64,000 bases of DNA, from positions 1,677,501-1,741,500 of the forward strand of contig NZ_CP053708.1 of the NCBI RefSeq assembly GCF_013201075.1, in the 5' to 3' direction. Within the stretch, counting starts at the first letter, position 1. Each line of letters opens with the position of its first letter. The notes beneath the pieces are model-generated. The model had not been told where the DNA came from. It ran no database searches and saw only the letters and a program-made list of their open reading frames with translations. The DNA is from Lichenicola cladoniae. Lineage in GTDB: Bacteria > Pseudomonadota > Alphaproteobacteria > Acetobacterales > Acetobacteraceae. Shown here piece by piece: positions 1-8,193 of this stretch. Both the position numbers and the translations under genes were made by a program.

Positions 1-1603
1 AGACGTTTGGGTCGTTGGCCAATGCATCATGAAATCTGCTAACGTCCCTTACCCCATGATTTACAGCCTGATTTATAAGTGTGTAATAGCTAGATTTCTC
101 CGCGATATCTGCAAACAGGGGTGAGAATGACCCTACGAGCCTGCCCATGCGCTCATGAGAAGCCCATAAAGCCTGAGTGGCTTGTATCGTATCTAGCAGG
201 GCTTGCGTCGTATCGTATTTAGATTGCAGCCACATCTTACAGTAAAGGCCAAAGTATGTTTGAACATCGCACGCCGCTTGGACGCGCATGATATGATCAT
301 GGCGCTTTCCTTTTCTGGGAACAAGTGCTTCGAGCAGATAGTTGACGAGATCTACCCGTCCGGCATCATCGACAAGTAGCGGTGACCTAGCACACTCCGC
401 AGCCATCTTTGCCAAAGAAATAGAGAAGTCAGACCGCATTATGTAGCTACATACATTTTCTCTTACTGAGGGGCGGTTAAGAAAGACCCTTTTCAAATCT
501 TCAGTATCGAGTATTGCTCCTGTTTTTGCAGCAAGATTTATCCATCGCTTTAAGACCTTGTCTCCGTTGCCATGATCGAAAGACTTTTTTGCAAGTCCGG
601 ACGATACGGCCTTTTCGATGCGGGCAACCTCGACGGTGATCTGTTTTCCGCTCGCGACCTTTAAAGCAATGTTTTCAGTAAGCTTATCAAGTTGAGAATT
701 CTGAAATATTCGAAAGTGTTTTGCGGCAGCATCTTTGCGTAGAATCAGTGTTTTTCCACTGTTTAGCCGAACCTGTTTTGTTTGTAGAACTAGGTCCATC
801 GCTTTGAGAACTTGTTTGGCGTCGGAGATCCTGTCGACACCCACGTCGATATCATCCATAAATCTAACGAAATCCCGGTTGGGGTCGCTGGCTAGAAATT
901 TATCGAGCTCATAAAGAAAACAGTGCGCGAGCAAGCGGGGCGCATCAAGGTTCATTTGTGGCAGTCCGATTTCAACACGAGGCATATAATCAGGCTGCCA
1001 AAGAAGGCTGCTCAGCACATGAATAAGCATGTCTAAAACACACTCTTCGACCCCTGAAATCGCCGATATCACGTTTCGAAGGTGGGTATAAGAGATGGAA
1101 TCATAGTAATTTGATATGTCGGTGACGACTATATAGTTCCGATTTGCAGAGAAGTTGAACAACTCCCGTTGAAAATTTAGCCAGGCAGGGATTGAACCAT
1201 ATTGGCTCTTCTGTATTGAGAATTTATGGTTCTTGGGCTCAAAGAAAGCGCATTTCGTTGGCTCTTTTCCTTTTACCTCGGTGTATAGCGCATCAGATAA
1301 ACACTGTAAAACGATGGCATCTTTAACAGAGGGGATAACCAGCTGCCGGCAAAGCCCCTTGCTCTTCTCGACTAGTATTCGTTGAGCACGTTCTGGAACA
1401 TAGTCACCGGCTAAGATCAAACGTGAAAGCTTCTGGCACTCGGCCTTCCTTGCAACGTGAAAGTCGAGGTGTTCAATTCCGTCATTTAAAAACTGCTGTC
1501 GCATATATACTCGGACTTTGGTTGTCCAAATCTTTTCCAGATTTGACGGAGAAAATATTGTTCTCAGCGGGGCCGAGCGGGTATCAAAGTTTGGAGACTT
1601 CAT
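1..1603 (-). CDS. Reverse transcriptase, defence/Abi-like (partial, C-terminus off the left edge)
   Basis: I translated 534 codons from ATG 1603 to the window edge with no stop. The palm-domain motifs of a reverse transcriptase are visible: RQLVIPSVKDAIV (motif 1/2-like, about residues 87-99), motif A TDISNYYDSI with Asp162, a motif-B-like GLPQMNLDAPRLLAH in place of the usual PQG..SP, and motif C RFMDDIDVGVD with the Asp250-Asp251 pair. After the palm comes a long, mainly helical C-terminal region. No group II maturase or retron signature was recognised. This layout (altered motif B plus a helical extension) is seen in the unknown-group/Abi reverse transcriptases, many of which act in phage defence; the exact class is not assignable. 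GC content is clearly lower than in the core genes, which suggests transfer. No strong ribosome binding site precedes the ATG and the frame stays open some way upstream, so the start is uncertain. Confidence 0.85.
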   Translation of the reverse strand, partial: MKSPNFDTRSAPLRTIFSPSNLEKIWTTKVRVYMRQQFLNDGIEHLDFHVARKAECQKLSRLILAGDYVPERAQRILVEKSKGLCRQLVIPSVKDAIVLQCLSDALYTEVKGKEPTKCAFFEPKNHKFSIQKSQYGSIPAWLNFQRELFNFSANRNYIVVTDISNYYDSISYTHLRNVISAISGVEECVLDMLIHVLSSLLWQPDYMPRVEIGLPQMNLDAPRLLAHCFLYELDKFLASDPNRDFVRFMDDIDVGVDRISDAKQVLKAMDLVLQTKQVRLNSGKTLILRKDAAAKHFRIFQNSQLDKLTENIALKVASGKQITVEVARIEKAVSSGLAKKSFDHGNGDKVLKRWINLAAKTGAILDTEDLKRVFLNRPSVRENVCSYIMRSDFSISLAKMAAECARSPLLVDDAGRVDLVNYLLEALVPRKGKRHDHIMRVQAACDVQTYFGLYCKMWLQSKYDTTQALLDTIQATQALWASHERMGRLVGSFSPLFADIAEKSSYYTLINQAVNHGVRDVSRFHDALANDPNV

Positions 1604-3049
1604 GTTAAGCAGCGGCCCATTAGTTACGTAGTATGAGTAGGTTAGAGGGAGTCTTCCTGCGTGATCGGGGTTCTACCCTCAGCAGTCATAAAGCCTGGTA
1701 AAAGACGGACCACGGTAGCCAACGAATTTCTGCATGTCTTGCAATCGGTCCCCGTTTTGACGACATGAAAAAATGTCGCTCGTATCAGTATGTCCAAAAT
1801 TCGTCGCATTAGCCAATGCCAGCGGCGTATTTCCAACGAACATTTAACTGCCTCCGGTCCAATCTGCCGACGGCGTCGTGCGGCTAGTGCTGCCCCGCCG
1901 CGGCCGGAACGGTGGCCCGTCATTCTTATTCCCGGGGATGGCTTGATCGAGATAGTGTACATCCGCTGTGCCGCTTACGGATTGGACGGAAAGGCACCGC
2001 GTCCACCTCCTTGATGTTTCAGCCCCAACGCGTCGGACCCTCGGTCGTGGTGGAAATCCCCAACCGTTACAGCGGCGATCTCCTGCATGACATAGGTCAG
2101 CCTGCTGATCGACCGGGAAGACCACCTTTTCGTGCATGTCCGCCAATGTAGCAAGAGATGTGCATCGACCCGGTAGCGTGCCTTTACTTTCGACAGGGTG
2201 GAGATACAGCTCACCTCATGGTTCATGTCTGGTTGTTCCACGTGCACCACGCGATTATAATTGGCGGTATCGTGTCGCACCAGATGCTCGGACAGGCTTG
2301 ATAGCCCCGAAACGGCGGCGGCACACGGTCGATGGCACTGCACTCTGTTGCTCGCGAACACGATGATCGATCTGGCGCAGCTGGTGGGGCGTCGCGATGC
2401 CAAGGTTTCTGAGTTGCTCCGAACTGAGCTTGTTAGCGGAGGGCGCGGACGCTTTTCTTGCTAGCAACCCAGATGCGTTCCTCAAGGAGAACCCGGGCGC
2501 GTCGAGGTGTGCAAGCTGGCCCGATCGAGCGATAAGGACGGGAAGGAAAGGCGTCACAAGCATGCGATAGCGTAGCAGACCGTTAGCGCGTGATAATTGA
2601 GCCTTCTTGAGCGGCGAAACGATGTTGATGTTTCACAGAGCTGACTTGCGGAAGGAACGCTGCCCGCCTTGGCGCCACAAGGACGGTCTTGCCGGTGTCA
2701 TACTGTGTGCACTTTTCAAGTTAATGTTAATTCTCTGCTTGAAGCGCCGGAGCGTGTATCTTAGAGATTATATAGTTCGGCTGCTACTGTGCTCACGCAC
2801 TTAAATAAAGTGAAGAAATACTGTGGCATCCTCAAGAAGTATTACTTGCCAGTATATTTCCGAATTTCCACCGCGATGCGCACCTACAAGACAGGAGAAC
2901 ACTCGCAAGCAACGCTAGCCGATCTGTATGAAAGCTTAAATATTTGAAGTTGTTGTTGCAGATACAGCGTTTGAAATACTGATCTAATATCCGCCAAGGT
3001 AAGATTATTGCATAAGACAGACCACAAAAGATCAATAGAATTCCGAGGG
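1604..3049. other. About 1.4 kb with no convincing gene, upstream of the reverse transcriptase
   Basis: Only short open frames lie here, on both strands, with no recognisable domain, and they mutually overlap. One minus-strand frame around 2255-2563 contains LSSEQLRNLGIATPHQL, faintly like a DUF1127 tail, but nothing else supports it. The stretch from about 2700 to 3040 is AT-rich. A small hairpin (CGACAT, loop GAAAAA, ATGTCG) sits at 1761-1778. The region looks like decayed accessory DNA. A non-coding RNA serving the neighbouring reverse transcriptase cannot be excluded. Confidence 0.5.
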
Positions 3050-3238
3050 CTGCAGCATCGCCTAGCCCCGTGCCTTGACGAAGGCAAGTAGCGTGCGGGC
3101 CTTGTCGCCAGTCATGTCGCTATGCAGCCCGGGGCGAAACACGATGGTCGGCTCGTTACTCATGTGGACGACGACAGCCCGGACACAAAGGCACCGCGGC
3201 CAGTTTTGTCTTCTTCAGCCGCGACGGCCCAGCGAAGT
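3050..3238 (-). pseudogene. Decayed copy of the alpha/beta-hydrolase / DUF5872 gene junction
   Basis: This stretch aligns by eye, in the same orientation, with about 8002-8240. It shares gccttgtcgccagtcatgtc and acacgatggtcgg (start of the hydrolase gene) and, further right, cttcttcagccgcga (3' end of the DUF5872 gene). About 65 bp corresponding to 8096-8160 are missing, and point changes and frame breaks are scattered through it. It therefore holds the N-terminal part of one gene and the C-terminal part of the next, neither translatable. It is a relic of a second copy of the locus that is intact at 7407-8706. Confidence 0.75.
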
Positions 3239-3370
3239 TAGCTCGGCTCAGTCAGTGCCTCCTACAAAGGTGAACAATCTCAAGCATCGAAACAACGTTG
3301 TCTAATTTCAACGAAGACCTGGATGGTCGAGGTTATATTTTAAGGATAATCTTCAGAATCCTCCATCTTA

Positions 3371-3396
3371 CTCAGCAGTCGGTGATATAAGCTACA
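3371..3396. repeat. IS630 left terminal inverted repeat
   Basis: Matches the inverted complement of 4446-4471 with about four mismatches over 26 bp and is flanked by TA at 3369-3370. It includes the TGA stop codon of the transposase gene. Confidence 0.88.
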
Positions 3397-4421
3397 CTTG
3401 CCACTCTGAAGAATGAGCGCACCAGCTTGGGCATACGTTTGAGTTTGGCAAGCTGACCCTCGATCTTCTCGCCCAAGCTATCGCCCTTCCGCAATGGTGT
3501 TCTGGCTACACCGGTACGCTTGATGTGGCTCCACACGAGCTCGTCCGGGTTAAGATCGGGAGCGTAGCCGGGAAGAAAGTGAAGCGTCAGCATCCCGTTG
3601 GTTGATTGGATGTAGGCGTTCACGAGCTTTGTCTTGTGGGCTGGAAGACCATCGACTACGAGATGAACAGGCTTGCGGCGGTTACGCATCATCATCTTCA
3701 GTAGGACGATAAACAGCTCCGCGTTGAGGCCGCCCTGGTAGGTGCAATACCAGAACGCACCGCGAGCGTTGACGGCTGATGCCGCGCTGATCGACTGCCG
3801 TTGACCCGGGCGCTCGACAACCGGTGTTTGTCCCTTCTTGCCCCAGGTCTTCCCATGCACCGTATCGGCACGGAACCCCGATTCGTCCCAGAAGTAGATC
3901 TCGCCGCCCTCGCTTTTTGCTCTACTGGCAATAGAAGGAAACGTATCACGCTGCCACGTCTGGATGGCTTCAGGGTCGCGTTGATAAGCCCTCTGCAACG
4001 GCTTCTGCGGCGTGAGCTCCAGCCTCGCCAGTAGGGTGCCGACTGCCGTCAAGCCAATTTTGATGCCGAACTTCTCCTCGATCAAAGCGGAGATCATGGA
4101 GCGCGTCCAAAGACCGAAATCCAGACCATACTGACGAGGATCTTTCCCATTGACCCAAAGGAACACCTGCTGCTCCTGACTTGGCGTCAGACTGCGCGGC
4201 GGGCCCAGAGACTTTGTCGAATGCAGCGCCTCATCTCCCAGTTCAGGCGTTGACGCTGCTCTGAGCCATTTGTAGATCGTGGTCCGGCAGAAGCCATACG
4301 ACGCTACGACAGAGGACGGCCGTTCACCGTCGCGAACGCGTTCAACTGCCATCAGCCGTATGGCTTCCAGCGTCCCATGATCAAAAGTTCGGCCATCTCT
4401 CTTCATGCCTGACCGTATCAA
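3372..4421 (-). CDS. IS630 family transposase
   Basis: A 349-residue DDE transposase that would cut and paste the surrounding element at TA sites. The N-terminal 65 residues form a helix-turn-helix DNA-binding region (SYGFCRTTIYKWLRAA). The RNase H-fold catalytic residues read Asp179 in YFWDESGF, Asp257 in LVVDGLPAHK and Glu294 in LNPDELVW, the usual IS630 spacing. The length is normal for a single-frame IS630 transposase and there is no frameshift. ATG 4421 is the first start; an internal ATG six codons in (MKRDGRTF) is an equally possible start. Confidence 0.95.
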   Translation of the reverse strand: MIRSGMKRDGRTFDHGTLEAIRLMAVERVRDGERPSSVVASYGFCRTTIYKWLRAASTPELGDEALHSTKSLGPPRSLTPSQEQQVFLWVNGKDPRQYGLDFGLWTRSMISALIEEKFGIKIGLTAVGTLLARLELTPQKPLQRAYQRDPEAIQTWQRDTFPSIASRAKSEGGEIYFWDESGFRADTVHGKTWGKKGQTPVVERPGQRQSISAASAVNARGAFWYCTYQGGLNAELFIVLLKMMMRNRRKPVHLVVDGLPAHKTKLVNAYIQSTNGMLTLHFLPGYAPDLNPDELVWSHIKRTGVARTPLRKGDSLGEKIEGQLAKLKRMPKLVRSFFRVASVAYITDC

Positions 4422-4445
4422 ATGGCAGATACTAGTACAAGGGAT

Positions 4446-4471
4446 TGTAGCCTATGTCACCGACTTGTGAG
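4446..4471. repeat. IS630 right terminal inverted repeat
   Basis: Inverted partner of 3371-3396, flanked by TA at 4472-4473. It lies 25 bp outside the transposase start and only 27 bp before the start codon of the neighbouring transporter gene. Confidence 0.88.
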
Positions 4472-4498
4472 TAGTAGCTCTTTATATGAGATGATCCC

Positions 4499-5371
4499 AT
4501 GAGCCAGTCTGAGGACGACCAAGCAGAGCCCAGTGGGCACGCGCTCAGCGACGCATCAAGCCTGTCGGCGGTGTCCGAGCCCGAGCGGAAGATCATCGAA
4601 GCGCATAGCCGCCCGAACGCGGCTCTCATCCATGAGACGATCCGCGCGGAGGGCGAAAGCGAACTCAGCCGGCCGGTCACGGCGCTCCTGCTGTCCGGAC
4701 TCGCAGCCGGGCTTGCGATGGGGTTCTCCCTGATCGCCGAGGGGGTGCTTCGAGCACACCTGCCCGATGCGCCCTGGCGGGACCTCGTAGCCAAGTTCGG
4801 TTATACGATCGGCTTCCTGATCGTCGTACTCGGACGCCAGCAACTCTTCACCGAGAATACGCTGACCCCGGTGCTGCCGCTCCTTTACAATCGCGACCTA
4901 CGCACCCTCGGCTTGGTCGTGCGCCTCTGGGCGCTCGTTCTCGCCGCCAACCTCGCCGGCACCTGGGCTATTTCGGCCGTCCTCGCAGGGACAAGCCTTT
5001 TCCCGCCGGAGGTCAAGGAAGCGTTCCTGGCGATCAGCCGGCACGTCGTCGAAGGGTCGTTCTGGATTACGACCATGAGGGGGATTTTCGCGGGCTGGCT
5101 GATCGCGCTGATGGTGTGGCTGATACCCGGGGCAGGGCAATCCCGGTCCGCGGTGATCGTGCTGCTCACCTGGCTGGTCACCGTGGCAGGGTTCGCGCAC
5201 ATCGTTGTCGGCTCGGTGGATGCAAGCTTCCTCGTTCTCTCGGACCAAGCTAGCATCACCGATTATTTGTGGCGCTTCTTCACCCCTACCTTGCTCGGAA
5301 ACGTCGTAGGCGGCGTGGCCCTGGTCGCCGCGCTCAACTCCGGACAGGTCGCGAGCGCGGTGCAGGATTGA
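4499..5371 (+). CDS. Formate/nitrite transporter family protein (YfdC-like)
   Basis: A 290-residue inner-membrane protein. An acidic cytoplasmic N-terminus of about 60 residues is followed by six hydrophobic segments. Family landmarks include GRQQLFTENTLTPVLPLL and the C-terminal TPTLLGNVVGGVALVAALNS. The long charged N-terminus and FTENTL motif resemble the YfdC branch rather than FocA or NirC, so the substrate (a small anion such as formate or nitrite) is uncertain. The IS630 right end lies 27 bp upstream of the ATG, so its native promoter has probably been displaced and expression may depend on the element or be lost. Confidence 0.85.
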   Translation: MSQSEDDQAEPSGHALSDASSLSAVSEPERKIIEAHSRPNAALIHETIRAEGESELSRPVTALLLSGLAAGLAMGFSLIAEGVLRAHLPDAPWRDLVAKFGYTIGFLIVVLGRQQLFTENTLTPVLPLLYNRDLRTLGLVVRLWALVLAANLAGTWAISAVLAGTSLFPPEVKEAFLAISRHVVEGSFWITTMRGIFAGWLIALMVWLIPGAGQSRSAVIVLLTWLVTVAGFAHIVVGSVDASFLVLSDQASITDYLWRFFTPTLLGNVVGGVALVAALNSGQVASAVQD

Positions 5372-5604
5372 CCTCGACGGCATCACAGGCCAGATTAAGG
5401 AACTGGCGTGGTCTGTCTTTGAAAAGGTATGCACGCGATGCGGTTGCGCCATTCCGGTAGCGGTACCTACCTCGGGATATCGCTCGGCGCCTGGGCGACG
5501 AGAGTGAGGACCGTATTGACCGAGCTTCACCTCCAGCCATACCGCCGATAAGGCGCGCCTGGGAGCCGTCGCCTTCTGCCTCCACCACTGCCACATACAT
5601 CGTC

Positions 5605-5781
5605 ATGGCCTGCGTGTGGCTCGCCATGAGCTACCTGCGATCCGACACGCATGGCACGCCGCTCGAGGTAACGATCCTCGCCCTCCAATCCCTGTGCCTG
5701 GTTGTGTTGGTCATGTCGCGCCGCTGGGTTCTGGTAAGCTCCGCCGTGATCCTCATGCTAGCGACGTTCTACAGATTGTGA
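5605..5781 (+). CDS. Small membrane protein, 58 aa
   Basis: Frame MACVWLAMSYLRSDTH to FYRL, with two hydrophobic stretches (about residues 24-37 and 43-56) separated by SRRWV. The stop codon overlaps the ATG of the next small gene (TGATG), a typical translational-coupling arrangement that supports both. The frame is open upstream, so a longer N-terminus is possible. No family was recognised. Confidence 0.45.
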   Translation: MACVWLAMSYLRSDTHGTPLEVTILALQSLCLVVLVMSRRWVLVSSAVILMLATFYRL

Positions 5782-6065
5782 TGGAAGCCGCGTTCACGCG
5801 ACTCGACGCCTGGTCGGGCTGGCTTTACGTGGCGTGTCTCATGGTCGGCAGCTGGTCCGCAACGACGCTGCGTCGCACCATACAGGACGTGATTCCGGTT
5901 CCTTTGGATTGGGCCATCGTCGTCACCCTGGCGGTTTTGACCGTCACGTGCTTCGTTCCCGAGCCTTTCGGCAGGCGGATGAGGACTCTGATTCAACTGA
6001 CGGTGTTAGGTTGTTTCGTGCTCCTCATTTTCAGCGCACGCATGGATGAGCTTGGATTGTCTTAG
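5781..6065 (+). CDS. Small membrane protein, 94 aa
   Basis: Begins MEAAFTRLDAWSGW at the ATG that overlaps the TGA of the preceding gene. Three hydrophobic segments are visible: around residues 12-24 (GWLYVACLMVGSW), 42-56 (WAIVVTLAVLTVTCF) and 69-83 (LIQLTVLGCFVLLIF). An upstream in-frame ATG would give 149 residues, but the extra sequence is low-quality, proline/arginine-rich and covers the upstream gene, so the shorter form is preferred. No family recognised; probably a two-protein membrane unit with its neighbour. Confidence 0.5.
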   Translation: MEAAFTRLDAWSGWLYVACLMVGSWSATTLRRTIQDVIPVPLDWAIVVTLAVLTVTCFVPEPFGRRMRTLIQLTVLGCFVLLIFSARMDELGLS

Positions 6066-6408
6066 GCTGAAAAAGCAATAAAGACGACGCCGGTCTCTCA
6101 CCCCTCCGCGCCCTTTGCAACGATTTCGGCACTTCTTCGTGCCGACTATAAACGTAGACATTTGCAGGCGTGGAAGCAGACATTTTTCGAGTTTGGGACG
6201 GCCCCGACTGCGCAGGCTTTCAGTCAAGGAAGGCCCTTGTGGTCCCCTATGACGCCACCGGCATCTTCGCCCGGGTTCGTAGCCAGTAGAACGGCACGAT
6301 GGAAGTTGTCAGTGTTCCAAAGCGTCCAAGGCACTACTCGCTTGCCCACCGGCGCCGGACTGCGTGCCGGTAGGCAGGAGACAGATGAGCGTAGCGCCCA
6401 CCATACGA
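6066..6408. other. 343-bp gap between convergent accessory genes, nothing recognised
   Basis: Only short overlapping frames without codon-usage support. I see no clear terminator, repeat or RNA gene. It separates the small membrane-protein pair (plus strand) from the minus-strand cassette that ends at 6409. Confidence 0.5.
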
Positions 6409-6714
6409 TCAAGGCCAGAGCTTAAACCTGTCCATCAGCCAGTAGCCGATCAAGAGGACAATGACGATTGGTCCAACAACAGAGCAGAACTTCATGAGAG
6501 CTCGGTCCCGCTCGCTGATTTCCTGCGACTGTTGATAGAGCGCCCAAAGAAGAAGCATCATTGCACTGGCGATCATCGCGATGATGTTGCTCGACATCAA
6601 AGCAATGAAACATAGGATTACGACGATGCCACCTGTCACCCGACCGACCAACGGATGCATTCCGGTCCTCATCTCAGCTTGCGCCTCCGGTTCTCGAGTG
6701 AATACTTTCGCCAT
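6409..6714 (-). CDS. Hypothetical membrane protein, 101 aa
   Basis: A charged N-terminus (MAKVFTREPEAQAEMR) precedes hydrophobic segments at about residues 27-43, 44-60 and 82-96 (GPIVIVLLIGYWLMD), with a polar stretch QQSQEISERDR between them. The start overlaps the last 46 bp of the upstream gene at 6669-7313, so the two are probably co-transcribed and translationally coupled. GC is lower than in the core genes nearby. No family recognised. Confidence 0.55.
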   Translation of the reverse strand: MAKVFTREPEAQAEMRTGMHPLVGRVTGGIVVILCFIALMSSNIIAMIASAMMLLLWALYQQSQEISERDRALMKFCSVVGPIVIVLLIGYWLMDRFKLWP

Positions 6715-7313
6715 TGCTCTGCCTGCTTGGCATCGGTTATCGGATTGTTGCTGACGAAGGTGCCCTCCGCCACCGTGTTTGAAACGGCGATTGCCGCCGA
6801 CCGGGCTAGCGCGGCACCTCCTACCCCGGCTATCATTACGCCAGCGAGGGCGGTCTCAGGAATGACCGCGATCGCGGCGGCGCCGACGAACGTGGCGAAC
6901 AACGTTTTCGCGATAATCGCGCCCGCATCCCGGTAAACATTTGGCGGGGTATAATCGTTACCGTCGATCTTTCCGCCCCACTGTCGGGTGCAGTTCACCT
7001 TCCACTCATCCGGCGTTAAGCAAAACGGATAATCTGTGGGTGAAGCCATCATGTCGTGCTTTGCTTGAAGCACAGAGCTTGGGTAAATGGTCCACTTGCT
7101 CTGCCTGTTCGCACCCTCAATCGCTTGATCAACAAGTTTTCGGAAAGCCGGCGTTGCCATCCGATACAGTGGCAACGCAGCCCACAGGGCACGATACATG
7201 TCTGGGTTCGGCGAACTCTTGATCCTGGCGTTGACGCCACCGGTGCCCCATCTGGTCTGTGCAAGCAGTAACTCCAGGTTCGGGTCACTGAGTTTCGAGC
7301 TTCCTGTAGGCAT
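6669..7313 (-). CDS. Hypothetical protein with C-terminal hydrophobic region, 214 aa
   Basis: The first 140 residues look like a soluble domain with several Trp and Tyr residues and two Cys (PFCLTPDEWKVNCTRQW). Residues about 142-175 are hydrophobic and Ala/Gly-rich (ATFVGAAAIAVIPETALAGV), suggesting one or two membrane helices, followed by a basic tail. A good Shine-Dalgarno sequence (AGAGGAAA) lies about 7 nt before ATG 7313. It is first in a two-gene unit with the small membrane protein at 6409-6714. I do not recognise the family; a soluble domain paired with a membrane partner could be many things, including a toxin-immunity type pair, but nothing proves that. Confidence 0.6.
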   Translation of the reverse strand: MPTGSSKLSDPNLELLLAQTRWGTGGVNARIKSSPNPDMYRALWAALPLYRMATPAFRKLVDQAIEGANRQSKWTIYPSSVLQAKHDMMASPTDYPFCLTPDEWKVNCTRQWGGKIDGNDYTPPNVYRDAGAIIAKTLFATFVGAAAIAVIPETALAGVMIAGVGGAALARSAAIAVSNTVAEGTFVSNNPITDAKQAEQWRKYSLENRRRKLR

Positions 7314-7406
7314 GGGGTTTTCCTCTTCGTCCTCGGTGCTTGTAGGTCCCTAGAATGTCCCGGCAAGTCAGTCGGCTTTTTCGCGATAATCTGCCGGATG
7401 CTCCCT

Positions 7407-8174
7407 TCAGGAAGACGCTGTTTGCCCGTTCAGCAAGGACTGAAGCACTGCCTGCAGAAGCCCGATATCCTGCACCCGCGACAACCGGTGATCACCGTCC
7501 TTCACCAGCGTGACCACGCAATCCTCGCTCGTCACCAGCTTGGCGATCTCCAGCGCCGTCTTCCACGACACCACGTCGTCGCGCTGCCCATGCAGCAGCC
7601 GGACCGGGCACGCCACCGCGATCGGCCCGTCCATCAGGCTGCACGCCTCGCCGTCCGCCACCGCCCGGCTCGTCAGCACCAGCGGATCCGGTTCCGCCGG
7701 CAGCACCACCCGTCCGTCCCGCGCCAGCGCCTCCAGCGCGATCGGCGGCAGTCGCGCCACCATTTCGCGCGTAAAGTCCGGTGCGGCGGCGATCCCCACC
7801 AGTCCGCGCACGCGGGCCTCGCCGGCCAGCCCGATCGCCACCATCAGCGCGATCCAGCCGCCCATCGACGATCCCACCAGCACCACCGGCCCCGGCGCCA
7901 GCGCGTCGATGATGGCGATCGCGTCGTCGCGCCACACCGCGACGCTGCCCTCGTCGAACCGGCCGCCGCTCTCGCCATGGCCGGAATAATCCAGCCGCAG
8001 CATCGCCTGGCCCCGTGCCTCCGCGAAGGCGACCAGCGCGCGGGCCTTGTCGCCGGTCATGTCGCTGCGCAGCCCGGGCAGGAACACGATGGTCGGCGCG
8101 CGGCCGGGCAGGTGCCGCGCGGCGAGCCGGATGCCGTCGGGGCGGGTGATCTGGTGCAGGGTCTCGTTGCTCAT
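7407..8174 (-). CDS. Alpha/beta hydrolase
   Basis: A 255-residue single-domain alpha/beta hydrolase. The oxyanion region FLPGLRSD lies near residue 31. The nucleophile elbow GSSMGG places Ser103 as nucleophile. The acid is probably Asp199 (HGQRDD), and His229 (GDHR) completes the triad. No signal peptide, so cytoplasmic. The size and FLPGLRSDMTG motif resemble the ABHD10-like acyl-thioesterase/esterase group; the substrate is unknown. It sits 19 bp downstream of the DUF5872 gene in the same orientation. A decayed copy of its 5' end lies at 3050-3238. Confidence 0.88.
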   Translation of the reverse strand: MSNETLHQITRPDGIRLAARHLPGRAPTIVFLPGLRSDMTGDKARALVAFAEARGQAMLRLDYSGHGESGGRFDEGSVAVWRDDAIAIIDALAPGPVVLVGSSMGGWIALMVAIGLAGEARVRGLVGIAAAPDFTREMVARLPPIALEALARDGRVVLPAEPDPLVLTSRAVADGEACSLMDGPIAVACPVRLLHGQRDDVVSWKTALEIAKLVTSEDCVVTLVKDGDHRLSRVQDIGLLQAVLQSLLNGQTASS

Positions 8175-8193
8175 GCGGGCGAGGATAGCCCGG

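Larger units (their letters stand above)
3371..4471 (-). mobile_element. IS630-family insertion sequence, complete, 1101 bp
   Basis: The element contains one full-length DDE transposase gene. Its ends are imperfect inverted repeats: left 3371-3396 begins CTCAGCAGTCGGTGATATAA, and right 4446-4471 reads inward as CTCACAAGTCGGTGACATAG. Both ends abut the dinucleotide TA (3369-3370 and 4472-4473), the target duplication expected of the IS630/Tc1 superfamily. The transposase stop codon lies inside the left repeat. Intact repeats, an intact reading frame and a clean TA duplication suggest a recent, possibly active copy. Confidence 0.93.

Noticed and set aside
1642-2563. Several 60-140 codon frames upstream of the reverse transcriptase
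   Set aside because: They overlap on both strands, lack ribosome binding sites and domains, and codon use is random. A DUF1127-like string around 2350-2450 is too short to support a gene.
5334-5627. Minus-strand frame beginning MASHTQAMTMYVAVVEAEGDG, resembling the start of a HicB antitoxin
   Set aside because: The likeness ends after about 12 residues, the rest is arginine-rich without a HicB core, no HicA partner is adjacent, and the region overlaps the plus-strand small membrane gene.
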